Source: Evernia prunastri
Taxonomy: Eukaryota; Ascomycota; Lecanoromycetes; Lecanorales; Parmeliaceae
Assembly: GCA_003184365.1 (NCBI GenBank)
Contig: NKYR01000013.1
Location: 372,001 to 436,000 of the forward strand
Length of the DNA: 64,000 nucleotides
Direction: 5' to 3'
Part shown: positions 43,801-55,120 of the stretch, piece by piece
Layout of the letters: every line of letters begins with the position of its first letter
Position numbering within the stretch: position 1 is the first letter of the stretch
Made by a program: the position numbers and the translations under genes
Notes under the pieces: generated by a model
Databases searched by the model: none
What the model saw: the letters and a program-made list of their open reading frames with translations, nothing else
What the model was told of the DNA's origin: nothing

Positions 43801-44888
43801 CCAGGATACGAAACAGGTAGGGGCTGCCTCGAATTGCCAAGAGAAGGTACTGGAATACGGACTTTGTAGAAGAGGTGAGTCCTAGGGTGTATCTGCATAG
43901 CTTCACACTGTTCGCAGAGATCAAAGTCTACACAGTTAGAACACCGATATCGTATGCCTTTAATAGGCATGGCATTGCAGCTGTTGCAGGTGACTCCGCG
44001 ATGAACGTAGCTTTCTTTACGTGCTTGTTCCTCGGCTATGCGCCAAAGCAGATTGCCGAGGTTTTGACCATCTTTGCTGTCGTCTTGGCCGTCATTGGTT
44101 CCACTTTCCTCACGCCATGAGCGTTCGCTGTCATTGTCTGCCACCGTCTCCTGTCCTTCGAGAGCTTGCATTGTCGAGGATAAGTCACCGTTCATGGGCT
44201 CTTGCTGATTGGACTGCCCTTCGACATCACGACCTCGAAGTCTGTGTTCAACAAGCCGCTCCCAGTATTCGATTCGTTCTGTGAGTCTCCCATCTTGGTG
44301 CCATTGCAAAGCGGTACTAACAATCTCATCGGAGAAGCCGCCATTCTCTGCGAGCTCAGAAATGATCAAAGTGCGCTGTTCGTCGTTGAGAGGACTGGGT
44401 GCAATATGCTTCCAGAAGTAGAAACACAAGAAAGCTTCCTCTAGCTCTCTTCTGATGGTCAATGCTTCCTCATCACTGACAGCGACCCTTCGAATATCCT
44501 GCTCTAAAGGCATGCGACGACGTAACGGGGTAACAATGCCATTCTCAGACAGAAACAGGTGATCGCCGAATGTCTCCTGGTTGGAAGCCGCAGATTGAAG
44601 GAAGTCCAGGGATACAGGTACGGTACCCCAGGGAACATCCGGTACGTATCTCGGTCTCTCGGTTAACACAGGAGCTAGATAATTAGAGCTTCGTCTTCTG
44701 CGTGGACGATGCCGTTGCCTACGCGCGTTTGAGCGGTGCAGCGAAGGCTTCGGTCTTTTCGACGAAGTCCGCACTTGCGCATGAATATAGTAGATTGTAC
44801 ATCCTGCAGCAAGTGCGGTCAAAGCGAGGATAGCAGGGCGATAGCGGGCAAGCGAAGGTGCCGCCCAGTTTGCACTTGAGCTCGCCAT
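40890..44888 (-). CDS. membrane-anchored ZZ-type zinc finger and EF-hand protein
   Basis: A very long single exon encoding 1332 residues from the ATG at 44888 (three more codons upstream start with TTG). A single hydrophobic segment at ~18-36 followed by a strongly basic stretch suggests an N-terminal membrane anchor with a cytosolic body. A ZZ finger lies near residues 295-340 (CNSCNAMPIKGIRYRCSNC, then DLCEQCE). Two EF-hands follow, with full DxDxDG loops (DVDNDGLIGFLEF and DINNDGFVDRKDF). Further on, four CxxC pairs (CSQC, CEEC, CPTC, CGYC) near residues 1000-1065 look like two zinc ribbons. The C-terminal ~250 residues are Pro/Ser/Thr-rich and disordered. The architecture implies Ca2+-responsive scaffolding, but no function is established. 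Confidence 0.88.
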   Translation of the reverse strand: MASSSANWAAPSLARYRPAILALTALAAGCTIYYIHAQVRTSSKRPKPSLHRSNARRQRHRPRRRRSSNYLAPVLTERPRYVPDVPWGTVPVSLDFLQSAASNQETFGDHLFLSENGIVTPLRRRMPLEQDIRRVAVSDEEALTIRRELEEAFLCFYFWKHIAPSPLNDEQRTLIISELAENGGFSDEIVSTALQWHQDGRLTERIEYWERLVEHRLRGRDVEGQSNQQEPMNGDLSSTMQALEGQETVADNDSERSWREESGTNDGQDDSKDGQNLGNLLWRIAEEQARKESYVHRGVTCNSCNAMPIKGIRYRCSNCVDFDLCEQCEAMQIHPRTHLFYKVRIPVPSLGNSRQPLPVSYPGRPSAVTISIPKMVMEKIKGDTGYQAVEIEALWEQFRCLAATEWDNDPCDYNLAIDRRTFDKCFVPNTSTRPPPPNLIYDRAFAFYDVDNDGLIGFLEFINGRAALTRDRPAERWKRVFKGYDINNDGFVDRKDFLRMFRAYYALTKELTLDVINGIEDDVSENGARDIVLGSQPISSAFSGAIPPGERLRTGEGKRRDENGDYQIYDEIGGAIDDRDHEVANLDEVLADSTEAARFGHVQRKGIIGPWVGDVIRNDKWPPGAINGDDLKKVFPHLSELKDVVSVEDQGAVRRAAHERVAREHQERQFVRRIAVRNRKQRESFYLDDGDIPKEENKSDSEDEGTTTSLRKNDKSRKDDLVHILGSSKDGEFRRRLIDCIKAMDWPLESSEKLMNDVFEMIFNGWGGREIAEDLSGYGSLQHDAIDFVATFDSLISLISYAIKVPGPQESPDDQRKSLQSSSSRRSRSSSKVRFRDDVGTDDEHESRSRATSISSRSIPVNERWGGFVPEPERDVGREVLYQVTQEALNELLDPVFRLREDLALAAIRTRRVRERYRPEIIASVKNPWTIKRSLNIYQKRWRLKQKSLPERYLGPQEIEETFGADGLLTFMSKTAAGELDSETGEQCSQCKSSGKDSWIWAGQYCEECGEPSAEAVDVTALDPESPPHVCPTCSQEKRISGWFCGYCGPADKVTDGKEKLWKIIRGHPEDSEREVTQDEGELKPTPNEENEPIFLPPEALKDLHSSAVLFNEANPPALEQKITQKPLEDLLAESGYAAASHSNTSSTQSPPPDPTLPQNRPNEVAETKPNLQLDGTSEIPTSVSVSAQQSLHTTHARIPTVPSEKHPPSPSSDPTMPQNRPNSLRTPSVQSSANHPTSTTHPEAEVTPKVNINGVPSNNHPDPDQTPEETDNAPVEVGTLMYYAALDILVAEDKERGGPGRLSLSEWEDIMKGKKGESLGFLGSWIEIASF

Positions 44889-45883
44889 GGTTGCCAAATT
44901 CGGTCAAGACCATGATTCGAGCGACTTTCTAAATCTTCAGAGTAGAAAATGGTGTTTTACAAACCATAGTACTGCAAAGGATGATTTATGTTGATGAATA
45001 GACATGAAAAAGCCCGGTACGAAAATGGTCGTCACTAATGTAAGAAAACCCGAGTTTGATAAGGCTGAGTGTCACACACTACTTTAAAGTAAGCACTTTC
45101 AGTAACTGCGCTTGCGGCGGTTGCCGGCTAGATATCGAGGATCACGGATTGGTGGATGGAGGATGTTACTTTAGGATGTCGCTTGATTTCGGAAAATCGA
45201 AGTACGTTTTGCTCTTAACAGCCCCACACAAAATATACGGCAAATCACATTACTTTTCACAGGCTTTGAGCACTTCTTTCCATCTCGTATGACTTGCAAC
45301 ATCAGTGAACAGCTCTTCATGCACCAGTGTATCACAGGATCCAACATCCCACCGTCTTGGCCCCTGGGGTCAGTCTCCCAATCAAGCTAATGCAACTTCC
45401 ACACCGAGATCTGCCTCTACTTGTGTTCAGCGCTTAGTGGGATGCCCAAGTTGCAGCAATAATTGAGTGTTCTAGAACCTCGAATGGTCCGAGTCAGTGA
45501 GAGCGGGATTCAGATGTATTGAATGAAGCTTTGGCACGTTCCCAAACTTCGGTGCCCATTGTGATTCTTGGGTCTGGATCTTTCCACACCACATCGAACG
45601 ATTACGAGCACGAGGCTCATCCGCTCAATATGCATACGACGCAACAAGGCAGCATGGACTCAGCCTGCATCATGTGTTATTGTTGCCAATCTGAGCCTGG
45701 GAATACGAATCCCACGTATTCTCTACCTTTCTCCTTACCCGTTTCTTTTTCGGAGTTGTGCGTCCCGCATGATCGGATTAGGAGTAGAGTGATGCTAGTG
45801 CCCATTGAGAACACATTTGCAGAGAGTGGGAGCACGTAGATACTCCGTTTACCTGAGTAGGGTTGTTATCATGAATCTGTCCT
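44889..45883. other. intergenic, no gene recognised
   Basis: The left side must be the promoter of the ZZ/EF-hand gene; the right side is the 3' flank of prp17. Plus-strand frames (45056-45292, 45519-45839) show no domain. Confidence 0.5.
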
Positions 45884-47697
45884 CTAGTCCCAGTACTTGA
45901 TAACCCCTTCCAACCCCGCAGTGGCCACACGACTCGTCGTCTGCTTATTCCACTGTACGCACGTAATCGCCCCTTCCCCAGCCCGAATCTTGTGATGCAT
46001 CTTGCAAGTCTTGTAATCCCAAAAGCACACCCACCCACCACTATCTCCACTGGAGACCCAGTCGCCGTTGGCGCTAAGATCTATATCTACTGCATACCCA
46101 CTTGTGTTGTGGCCACGGAACTCCTTTTTACGGTTCTGGCGGAAACGATCAGTAGCAGCGTATACAACGATCTTGTTGTCGCCGCTTTGGAAGCAGACGG
46201 ATTTCCCTGAAGGATGAGGGGCTGCGGCTGTAAGAGCAAACATGTGAGGTTCAGCGATAAACTTGATGGGGACTGGGATGTTTAGTTCCCATGCTCTTAA
46301 GGACTTGTCGTCAGAGGTGGTAATGAAGCGGCGGTCTTCGTCGACGAACGTAATGGTGTTGATAGGGCCGAGATGGTGGTCGTATTCTTGGGTCAACTCG
46401 CCGGAGCGGATGTCATATTGAATTATCTTCTTGTCCGACATGCCCGCTAAGAACTCGTGTGGTGATGAGGGGCTGAATTTGATACAGTGTGGTATAGCAC
46501 CGGTCTTGAATCTGGAGACGCAGGCGCCGGTTTCAGTGTCCCAGATTTTCATGAAGCGGTCGTACGAGCTGCTGATGAACTGCGTGCCGGTAGGATTGAA
46601 GTTGACGTCCGATACGGATTTTGTGTGACCGCTGTATGTCCGAAGAAGCTCACGATCACGATAAACATCAAATATTTTAATCTTGGCATCCGCAGAGGCT
46701 GATAGGAGAAGATGATTTGTGGAGGGGATGAACCGAAGAGCGTTGATAGGCTTCGTACCATGCTTCCAAGTATGGATGAGCTTCCTGTATGCAGCTTAGT
46801 ACCCCTGCCAAAACGAGCGTGGAGCTGGGAGAGATCAGGAACGTACTTTGGGTGAAAAGTCCTCTCGAACCCTTGTCCCTTGTACAGATCGATGTCAATA
46901 TCCCTCGGAGCATGCATGTACGATCGTCCCTGGTAGTCGACCAGCGAGGTCCCGTGGAAATCCGTCGTTTCTTGATTCGAATGGTCATCCTGATAATCCG
47001 TAGCAGCCTTGTTCATGGGCGCCATATTTATCGGTGCGACAGACTCATCCAAGTATTCCTCGTCACTAGCCAGCTCCTCTTCGGCTAGAGCTGCTTCGTC
47101 CTCGTACTGTACCTCCTCTTGATATTTCGCCCAAGGTCCCAAATATCGGCCTTCTCCATCGACTATGCTGGGGTCCCCTTTGATCTGTCTTTGCCGTTTC
47201 GCTCTTGAAGGTTTCATTTGGACAACGTCTCGCCCTCCATATTTTTCTGCGCTTGCTAAATCCCCTATTAAAGCTCCGTTTGCATTCGGCTCCTGCGCAT
47301 ATCCTCGAGACTGGAAAGTACGGTGCTGATTTGTAAATGTGGCGTCACTGATAGCAGCCTCTTCGGCATATCCTGTAAGCACATTCTTCCTTTTCAGAGC
47401 GTTTCCTTCAGTGGTCTTGAACGGATTCGTGGGGCCTTGAGACGGGCGTGAGAGGTCTGCGTAGGGAATATTGTATGTAAGGGTGGTGTCGGAAGTTTTA
47501 GCTAGCATCATCTGGAGTCGCATAGGATCCTGCACGATGTTAGAATAACCACTGAAATATCGAGGGTGGTAGGACCAAACATCTAACGAGACCTCTGGAG
47601 CAGCGATCACCGTACTTGCAGTGGTCTTTCGCGGTTCTTGCCTCGGAGGAGGGGAACCTTCGTCGCTAGAGGCATATTCTTCGCCAAGGCGCGACAT
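45884..47697 (-). CDS. prp17: pre-mRNA-processing factor 17 (Prp17/Cdc40)
   Basis: Two exons, 47697-46847 and 46784-45884, with a 62-bp intron, give 583 residues. The N-terminal half has family hallmarks: EVSLDVWSYHP...GYSNIVQDP, NPFKTTEGNALKRKNVLTGYAEEAAISDATF and GRYLGPWAKYQEE. The C-terminal half is a seven-bladed WD40 propeller (HLLLSASADAKIKIFDVYRDRELLRTYSGH, then FMKIWDTETG, FITTSDDKSLRAWELN, ending GLEGVIKYWD). Prp17 acts in the second catalytic step of splicing within the spliceosome. I chose Met 47697 (MSRLGEEYASSDEG) over a Met ten codons upstream, since it is followed at once by the acidic Ser-rich start usual for the family. Confidence 0.95.
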
Positions 47698-48233
47698 AGT
47701 TGTTCGTGTAGGAGAACAGTAAGCCACCGTTCTGCAATATAAATGTTCTCAATACAACATCGGTGAAGCTTGAGAGACCTAAATTCAAGACGCCAGATGC
47801 AAGATGCCGGTGTTTAGCCGCATGATATACAAATCTCTTGTTCCCAATTCCTAAATTTACTTCACTTCAATTTTCAACATCTAGGAATGAGAAATCCTTC
47901 TTAGGAGGAGTATGAGTAGAATAGATTTTATGTTTGTCAGATGAGACCAGCTCGAGAATTTAGCATTAACGTTTACTGCTCTCTAATAATCAAATACACT
48001 GGTATCCATCATCAACATTACATATAAGATTTCACACAATGTGACCAGTCCAATATCCTCCTCCTGTACAAGAGCTTGGTCCTCCTCTCGATTGATGGTT
48101 ATACTTCCAGGTAGCTGCAATGCTCTGTAAGTTTTGAGCACGTGACCACTTTCATGCATTCATGCCAGTTGCAGATGACCCGTCGCCACTACTAGCCGCC
48201 TTCTCGCATACTCCGATGTGCCTTCTCTTTGAG
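47698..48233. other. intergenic between prp17 and erv14
   Basis: Promoter of prp17 and 3' flank of erv14; no further gene recognised. Confidence 0.5.
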
Positions 48234-48847
48234 TCAATGCGATTCATCCCTTATCAATGCCACTATCATGCTGTAGAGGTAGAAGAAGAACATGATCAGA
48301 TGGAAGCCGAGCTTGATGAATGACTCCTGGTCTGCTGTTAGCCCCCTTTCTTCTCCTGACGCAGAAGAGGCCTGGATTGGGCATCTTGGTACCTTTTTAT
48401 GGACGTTAAGCTTTCTGAATATCTCCGTCGCGTCGAGGAGATGTTGATTCTCAAAGATCCTGACCTTCTGTCAGCATTTCTCTTCTGGCCGCAGTCCAGC
48501 AACGCTCACTTTTTTGCATTGTATGCGACTAACGGCAGGTTGAGGACCAGAGCGATCCAGTAGCCGTTGATGAGGAAGAGGGCGGTAAGGAAGGCTTGCA
48601 CTGCAGCTTCGGGCACGATGTAGGTGTTCAGGCGGTTGCAAAGGTCGATGGGGTTAATGTAGTCACTAAGAAGACACAACAATTAGCAGCCATTCTTGAA
48701 GTAGCCAGATCAAATCATGCCTAGGGAAAGTACAAGCGTTGCTTACCATTCCAAATCGCTATACATGATTGTAAAGAATACTTGTAGGAATAAATTCACG
48801 GCATTTACTAGTACCGCTAGCAGGTACAGCCATGCTTCACCCGACAT
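48234..48847 (-). CDS. erv14: COPII cargo receptor Erv14 (cornichon family)
   Basis: Four short exons, 48847-48747, 48665-48510, 48459-48393 and 48326-48234, give exactly 138 residues, the size of yeast Erv14. Because the exons are short, no long open frame marks the gene. The product reads MSGEAWLYLLAVLVNAVNLFLQVFF, then MYSDLECDYINPIDLCNRLN, FLINGYWIALVLNLPLVAYNAKK and LLDATEIFRKLNVHKKESFIKLGFHL, ending FFFYLYSMIVALIRDESH. This fits cornichon proteins throughout, including the IFRKLNVHKKE COPII-binding loop. It helps load transmembrane cargo into ER-derived vesicles. A second in-frame ATG directly upstream (48850) could add one Met. All four junctions are GT-AG. Confidence 0.95.
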
Positions 48848-49273
48848 CATTTGGAATCTGCGTTGTCGCTCAATGTAAGGTGCCTCGATGCTCTTGACGC
48901 TGAGTATTCGAGAACGTGAAAGCTTCCAATCGGTGTCTGAGCCGATAAGCCTGCTTGTGGGGCGGCGTCACAGGCAATGCAGTGTGTATGTCTGGGCGAA
49001 ACGGTTGTAATATAGAGTTGTAGCAGCCGCGCTTCGAGAGATGCTGCAAATACTACACGAGATCGAAGTCGAGAGTCGTTGAATACCTTGGAAACATTGT
49101 TTCCTAGCTTTCGTAGGCTTAGGTTCTGCCTACCTACCTACTTTTACAGCTCGCTACTTTTAGGGCGCCGCATTTTAGCGTTTCTCACCAAGTTTGCACA
49201 CCTGTCGAATCCGCTAAATGTTGTGTTTTCATTAATTTTCAAGTATGTACAACAAATTTCCGAAGCTCACAAA
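48848..49273. other. intergenic
   Basis: Promoter and leader of erv14 plus the 3' flank of the aminotransferase gene; an open plus frame here is a shadow of the latter. Confidence 0.5.
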
Positions 49274-50768
49274 TCATGCTCTCTCCTCATCTGCCAGTGG
49301 CAGAGTGCGATAGCCTTTTTTCATGAACAGTTTCATTTTCTCCAAGCCTGCCTCGAGCACATCCGTTTCGCAGCAGAAGCCAAATCGAACAAAGCCCTTA
49401 AAGTCCTGTCCCTGCCCAAAGCACCTACTCCCTGGGACTAGCATGACACTCATATCCACCATTATCTTTTCGCAAAATGCAACATCATCCACAGGAGACC
49501 CCATACGGGAGATCTTGATAAAGGCAGTTGTCCCAGCTACAGGCTTCACCCACTCGCAAGCCCACCTGTGACTTTCCACAAATTGATCAAGCATCTCCAG
49601 ATTCCGCTTCGCGAGTTGAATGTTTCTCGAGAGCAGTGAATGTATACAATTGTTGTCCAAGGCATATGCCGCAATCCGGTCATCAAGCTGGCTCACACTG
49701 ATAGTTGTATAATCCCTGGCTTGGGCGCAAGCTTCTATGATCTCAGAACTTCGAGATGCAATCCAGCCCACTCGTATGCCTGCTAAGCTATAGGCCTTTG
49801 AAAGCGACCCGGTAGCTATCGTCTTTGCGTACCCGAATGAGAGTGCTGAAGGGGGAAACTCTGGGGATCCTGGAGAAATTGAGTGAAAAAGGGGGCGGTA
49901 GACTTCGTCGGCCATAATTATGAGATCGTGCTCCTGAGCAACTTCAACCAGCAAATCGAGGGTAGTTTTGGGTACGATGGCACCAGAGGGATTGTGAGGA
50001 TTATTGATGATGATCATTTTGGTATTTGGTCGTATGAGACTTTTCAGCTCTTCAATGTCCAATTGCCATTTCTTTGATTCCTCTGCTCTCCAGTAGTCCA
50101 CCTCCGCTCCCAATCTCCTAGGAACCTCATACAGCTGTTGATAGGTAGGATAATGGCATATCACATGATCTCCTTTTCCGATGAGACCATAGAAAACTGT
50201 CATATTTGCAGCAATTGCTCCAGGGGTAATCAAAATATTGTCTGCTTGGAATGGCTTCTTGGCGGAATAACGATTCGCTAAGTTTGCACGTAGTTCTTCT
50301 GAACCCCGTATCGTGCCATAGGTAAGCTTCGTTGACGGAGACCAGATCTCGCTTGATTTGTCCTCAGAGAGGCCTCTCAGATCGTCAAGTGATATCGAAG
50401 CTACGCATGTTTCTGCAATATTGTATTTGGCATGAGTCTCATGCGCATCCATCCACTGGGTTGTGGAAAATCAGCACCTGGCCGTAAGCCTATATGTATA
50501 CAGAGTGAACACTAGCAGCGAGACATTCTGGCGTTCGACTTGGTGGGGAGCAATAAAATAGACCATTCGTGACACTGCCAAAGACGGCCTTGCAGCAAAT
50601 AATCGTACATGTCAAGCACCTTTTGACTGAAGCGATTTGCGCTCCAAAGAATCTTCGCGAGGCAAGTACTGCTCATGTCGAAAATCACGCAGGATACCAC
50701 CTCGGATAGGAGAGGCTTTGGAAGCTTACCTGCTCGACTGCGAAAGGCGCAACTTTTGCGATGGTCAT
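49274..50768 (-). CDS. class I/II PLP-dependent aminotransferase
   Basis: Two exons, 50768-50730 (13 codons, MTIAKVAPFAVEQ) and 50455-49274, give 406 residues. The first exon completes the N-terminal motif FAVEQWMDAHET, usual in this group. Fold-type I aminotransferase features include LTYGTIRGSEELRANLA, NNPHNPSGAIV (substrate/cofactor Asn), DEVYRPL (Asp and Tyr bound to PLP), the Schiff-base Lys in TGSLSKAYSLAGIRVGW, and RFGFCCETD (carboxylate-binding Arg). The sequence resembles fungal proteins annotated as capreomycidine-synthase-like or aspartate-aminotransferase-like; the amino acid substrate is unknown. The 274-bp intron is the longest in the window. No secondary-metabolite genes adjoin it; its neighbour upstream is the divergent ABC transporter. 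Confidence 0.9.
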
Positions 50769-51164
50769 GACTGTCAGTCAGCCTAGCCTTGCCCAAAGAG
50801 CAAGAGTATATCAAAGGGTTGAGAGTCGTGGATATAATGTGATTAATTTGTAGGAGAAACTTTGGTAACCCTTCTCAGCGGCGAAACTTTCGGTACTTCC
50901 TCCGAAGGAAATGCCAAGGCCTCCGCAGTGAAAGAGGCATGCATTGCATGCGAATTCTATCCTCCAAAGTCGCATGACCCACTTACATACACGACTCCGC
51001 ATCCACCTTTCCTTTTTCTTTTTTACACAACCCCAAAGAAGCAAGAGAAGACTTCTGCTTTCTTCTTGTCCTTTTTCATGGACTCAGTGCTGTCTTAAGG
51101 CATAAAGTTACCTTATCGGTGCACCCAGGCTCCAGCCACCCGCCCCCAGTATAGATTTCTCACC
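50769..51164. promoter_or_regulatory. divergent promoter region
   Basis: 396 bp between the aminotransferase (minus) and Adp1-like transporter (plus) start codons. The right half is CT-rich (around 51000-51075), as expected for a fungal leader. Confidence 0.5.
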
Positions 51165-54100
51165 ATGATCATACGGCGGACTGCGTTCGCAGCACTTGGA
51201 ATATTTCCATTTGTATGGCCTTCAGTTGCATTCCAGAATTCTTCAAGATCCGATCTCTTTCAATCGACTTACTCCCTATACGACGATCGACCGCAAGACT
51301 GCCCACCCTGCTTCAACTGCAACCTCGAAGCCTTTCAATGTGCACAATTTGCTGCATGCAATAAGTACAATGGCAAATGCTCTTGTCCTCCGGGCTTTGG
51401 TGGGGAGGACTGTGCAGCGCCGCTCTGTGGCTCTCTGGCCATGGGCAGAGACAGGGCTCCAAGAGGCGGAGGGCAGTGTGATTGTCAGGAGGGCTGGGAG
51501 GGTATCAATTGCAACGTATGCAAGACCGATGAAGCATGCAACGCGTTGATGCCGGAAGGTAGTGGCGGTACTTGTTATAAGGATGGCGTCGTGGTAAACG
51601 AAAACCATCAGATGTGTGATATTACCAACCGGAAAATACTGGACCAGTTGAAGGAGCGGTATCCACAAGCCACCTTCTCTTGTAACGCAAATGATGAGAC
51701 CTGCAACTTCCAGTTCTGGGTCGGTCAAGAGGAGTCCTTCTACTGCGCCCTCGATACTTGTTCCTACAGCTCAAAGAACGAATACGACAGGAATACTACA
51801 AGCTACAAATGCGAGCATATCAAGTGCGCCTGTGTTCCAGGTCGGATGCTTTGTGGAGAAGAGGGATCAATCGATATCGGAGATTTTCTGACCGAAGAGA
51901 TCAAAGGTCCGGCGTCATTCTCATCGATCAGCACCGAGGGGGGAAGTAGCAAAGACGGGAGCAAGTTCGAGGAACCGGCAATGAACAATCTCATCAAGAG
52001 TGTCTTCGGAGATGAGTCTATTACCCTGCAATGCTCTTGGGGAGAGTGCCTATACCGGACCGATGTCCCAGGCTACACCAGGCCAGTCAAGAAGATTAAC
52101 ACGCCATTGATCGCTGGTGTGATTGCTGGATGCGCCTTATTTGTCGTATTGGTGATCCTGCTGGTATGGTATCTGTCCAGGAGGCAGCTCAAACATGGAC
52201 CGATCTATCTGTCAGACGACTCAGATGACGATTTGGCCCAGATGATGGCCGAACACAAACCAGCATCACTCCAATTTGACAACGTCTCTTACAATCTGAA
52301 CGGGAAGCAAATCTTGTCCGGTGTTCAGGGTATCGCTCTACCTGGCCAATTGATGGCTATCATGGGTGCATCAGGAGCCGGCAAGACTACTTTCCTAGAT
52401 ATCTTAGCTAGGAAGAACAAGCGTGGAGTTGTCGAGGGGAACTTTTATGTGAATGGAGAAAAGGTCATTGACAATGAATACCGAAGCGTTGTCGGTTTCG
52501 TGGATCAGGACGACACGATGCTCCCAACGCTGACCGTCCATGAAACCATCATGACGAGTGCTCTACTTCGACTACCTCGAGATATGAGCATTATGATCAA
52601 AGAGCAACGCGTTTACGAAGTGGAGAAGCAGCTCGGAATTAGCGCTATCAAAGATCAGCTCATTGGATCAGAAGAAGGTAATGGACGTGGCATCTCTGGT
52701 GGTGAGAAGCGGAGAGTTGGAATCGCTTGCGAGCTGGTCACGAGCCCCAGTATACTCTTTCTGGACGAGCCGACAAGTGGACTTGACGCCTTCAATGCAT
52801 TTAATGTAATTGAGTGTTTAGTAACGCTAGCAAAGAACTACAACAGGACGGTAATCTTCACCATACACCAGCCTCGATCCAACATCGTCGCCCTCTTTGA
52901 CCATTTAGTGCTCCTTGCAAAGGGACGGACCGTTTACTCTGGACCCTATGCCAGTTGTCAAAGCTACTTTGATCGAATTGGATACGCGTGCCCGCCCGGA
53001 TTCAACATCGCGGACTACCTTGTGGACCTCACCATGCACGCTCAAACAGCACACACCCCGACAGATGAGAATGGTCCTGCCGGTTTTGACGGAGGCAGCG
53101 AAGGCATGCGGACTGTCAACAGTAGCGTTCGCGCCATCAAGTCCATAGCTAGTGCTTCAAATATGAGCTTGGATAACAGCAGCTACGGGAGCTACAACGA
53201 ATCGAACCAAAGACCAAAGAGTAAACGCAAACAATCGCTAAAGCAGCAGCAAGATCGCAAACTCTTCACTCGGAAGAAGAGCACCACAGGCGCGGAATCC
53301 CCTTCAACCCCAAAGACAGACGATGAGGCATCCGATCCCATTGACCGCAGAAACAGTGCAGACTTGATTCGGCTGTCAAAGCAGCAGGGCCAAGTACGTC
53401 CGCAAATCCTGGATGATCCACATCAACTTCCTCCAGCAGCTTCGGGCACTGGCACTGGGCTGGATGATCTTGTTTCAAGTTATGCCAGCTCAGACGTTGC
53501 AGGATCAGTTCGAGACGACATCAACGCTGCTGTCAGCAGTGCGTCGAATGCAAACGGTTCAGCCCATGGTCCGTCTGATCATGCGAGAGTCGTATCGGGT
53601 TCTATGAAAAGCTACCGACGTGTGGGCCTCATCAGCCAATTCACAATCTTGTCACAAAGAACCTGGCGAAATCTTTACCGGAACCCTATGCTGATGCTCA
53701 CACACTACGCCATTGCTATCCTCCTTGCTGTCCTGTCAGGCTTTTTGTTCTACGGATTGACCGACGATATAAAGGGCTTCCAGAATAGACTTGGGCTTTT
53801 CTTCTTTGTCCTCGCCTTGTTCGGTTTCAGCACCTTAACGAGTCTTACAGTCTTCTCATCCGAACGACTTCTGTTTGTACGCGAGAGAGCAAATGGCTAC
53901 TACTCACCTATATCTTACTTCGCAGCTAAAGTCGTCTTCGACATTGTTCCCCTACGCCTCATACCCCCAATAATTATGGGAGCGATTGTGTACCCCATGA
54001 CTGGGCTAACACCGGCATGGCCTGAATTCCTCAAGTTCATACTGATCCTGGTCCTTTTCAACCTCGCCGCCGCAGCTATATGCCTCTTCATTGGCATCGT

Positions 54101-54510
54101 CTTCAAGGACGGGGGCGTGGCGAATCTGATCGGTAGTTTGGTGATGCTTTTCAGCCTGCTCTTCGCGGGTTTGTTGCTTAACCACGACGCTATACCCAAG
54201 GCGGCACTGTGGCTGCAGACCGTAAGCAAATGTTGCATCTACCGAATGAGGACTCTTTGCTAATGTGGCACAGCTATCGATCTTCCATTACGGATTCGAA
54301 GCTCTCATCGTCAATGAGGTCACTTTTCTTACCCTCATCGACCACAAATATGGTCTGGACATCGAAGTGCCTGGCGCATCTATCTTGAGTGCTTTCGGAT
54401 TCGACAACCTCGCCTTGTGGGATGATGTCATTGGTCTCGCTATATTCTCCGGGGCTTTCATCGTGATTGCGTATGTCGCTATGCACATATTATTAGTAGA
54501 GAGGAGGTAA
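51165..54510 (+). CDS. adp1: ABCG-type ABC transporter, Adp1-like
   Basis: Two exons, 51165-54221 and 54274-54510, joined by a 52-bp phase-0 intron, give 1097 residues. A signal peptide (~1-22) precedes a Cys-rich luminal or extracellular region with EGF-like clusters (CSCPPGFGGEDC, CDCQEGWEGINC). A membrane segment follows (~310-333), then one ABC domain with Walker A GASGAGKTT, signature SGGEKRR and Walker B ILFLDEPTSGLD, a Ser-rich linker (~620-820), and an ABC2 membrane domain with about six helices. This EGF-TM-ABC-TM layout is that of yeast Adp1, a half-size White/ABCG-like protein of unknown substrate. The ATG has a good context (CACC before it). A stop follows soon after the exon-1 donor, so the intron is required. 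Confidence 0.93.
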
Positions 54511-55120
54511 TGTCTGATACGCTCCATGGATCAATTACACTGTATGTATTGTACTTGTGTATAGTTGGGTCTTTTGGCATTCTGCATCGAGGCGCGGAGT
54601 TTGGTATTCAAAGCAATACTATATTGGGCGCACGTGCGTGTACGACTATCATTTCTCCGTCGAATTCCCATTAGACGTTTAATGTCGCGCACCAAATGGA
54701 GGATATCTAACGATTTTCGCTGATCATATGTCCTTTCGCTGCTCGATTTTCGTTTCATGCATAATGTCGTCGTGTCCCGCAAATCAGAAACCCCAGGGAT
54801 CCTGCCGCTCGCCACCATATTCCACAACGAAAAATGCCTCACACGGCCGAGGTTCCTATCCATAGTAAGATATGACAGACACCTATAAAATGGACTGCGG
54901 TGCCGCCTTCTCCCTTCCGACCTCTACGACCCTCGAAAATTCCCCCAGTTCAACCAACCCTTTGCGACACTACCAAACCATCTCTCCCTCTCAATTTCCA
55001 CACCGCACGCACTCAAGACTAATCGCCCTCACCGAGACCGCTCTTCCCAACATTCAGGTCATTCCTCCCCCAACAGCCCATCTCTCTCCATATCCACGAA
55101 ACCCAAACCCAAATCCTGAA
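54511..55120. other. intergenic
   Basis: 3' flank of the ABC transporter. An ATG at 54872 opens a plus frame of 113 codons, whose first two thirds are Ser/Thr/Pro-rich and without clear coding bias; only its end (from 55121) looks coding. Confidence 0.45.

Noticed and set aside
49274..51164. Aminotransferase and ABC transporter as part of a biosynthetic cluster
   Set aside because: No synthase or tailoring genes adjoin; the transporter is an Adp1-type protein and the other neighbours are housekeeping.
54872..55120. N-terminal extension of the microprotein frame
   Set aside because: Ser/Thr/Pro-rich sequence lacking the codon bias of the 30-codon end; the ATG at 55121 is the better start.
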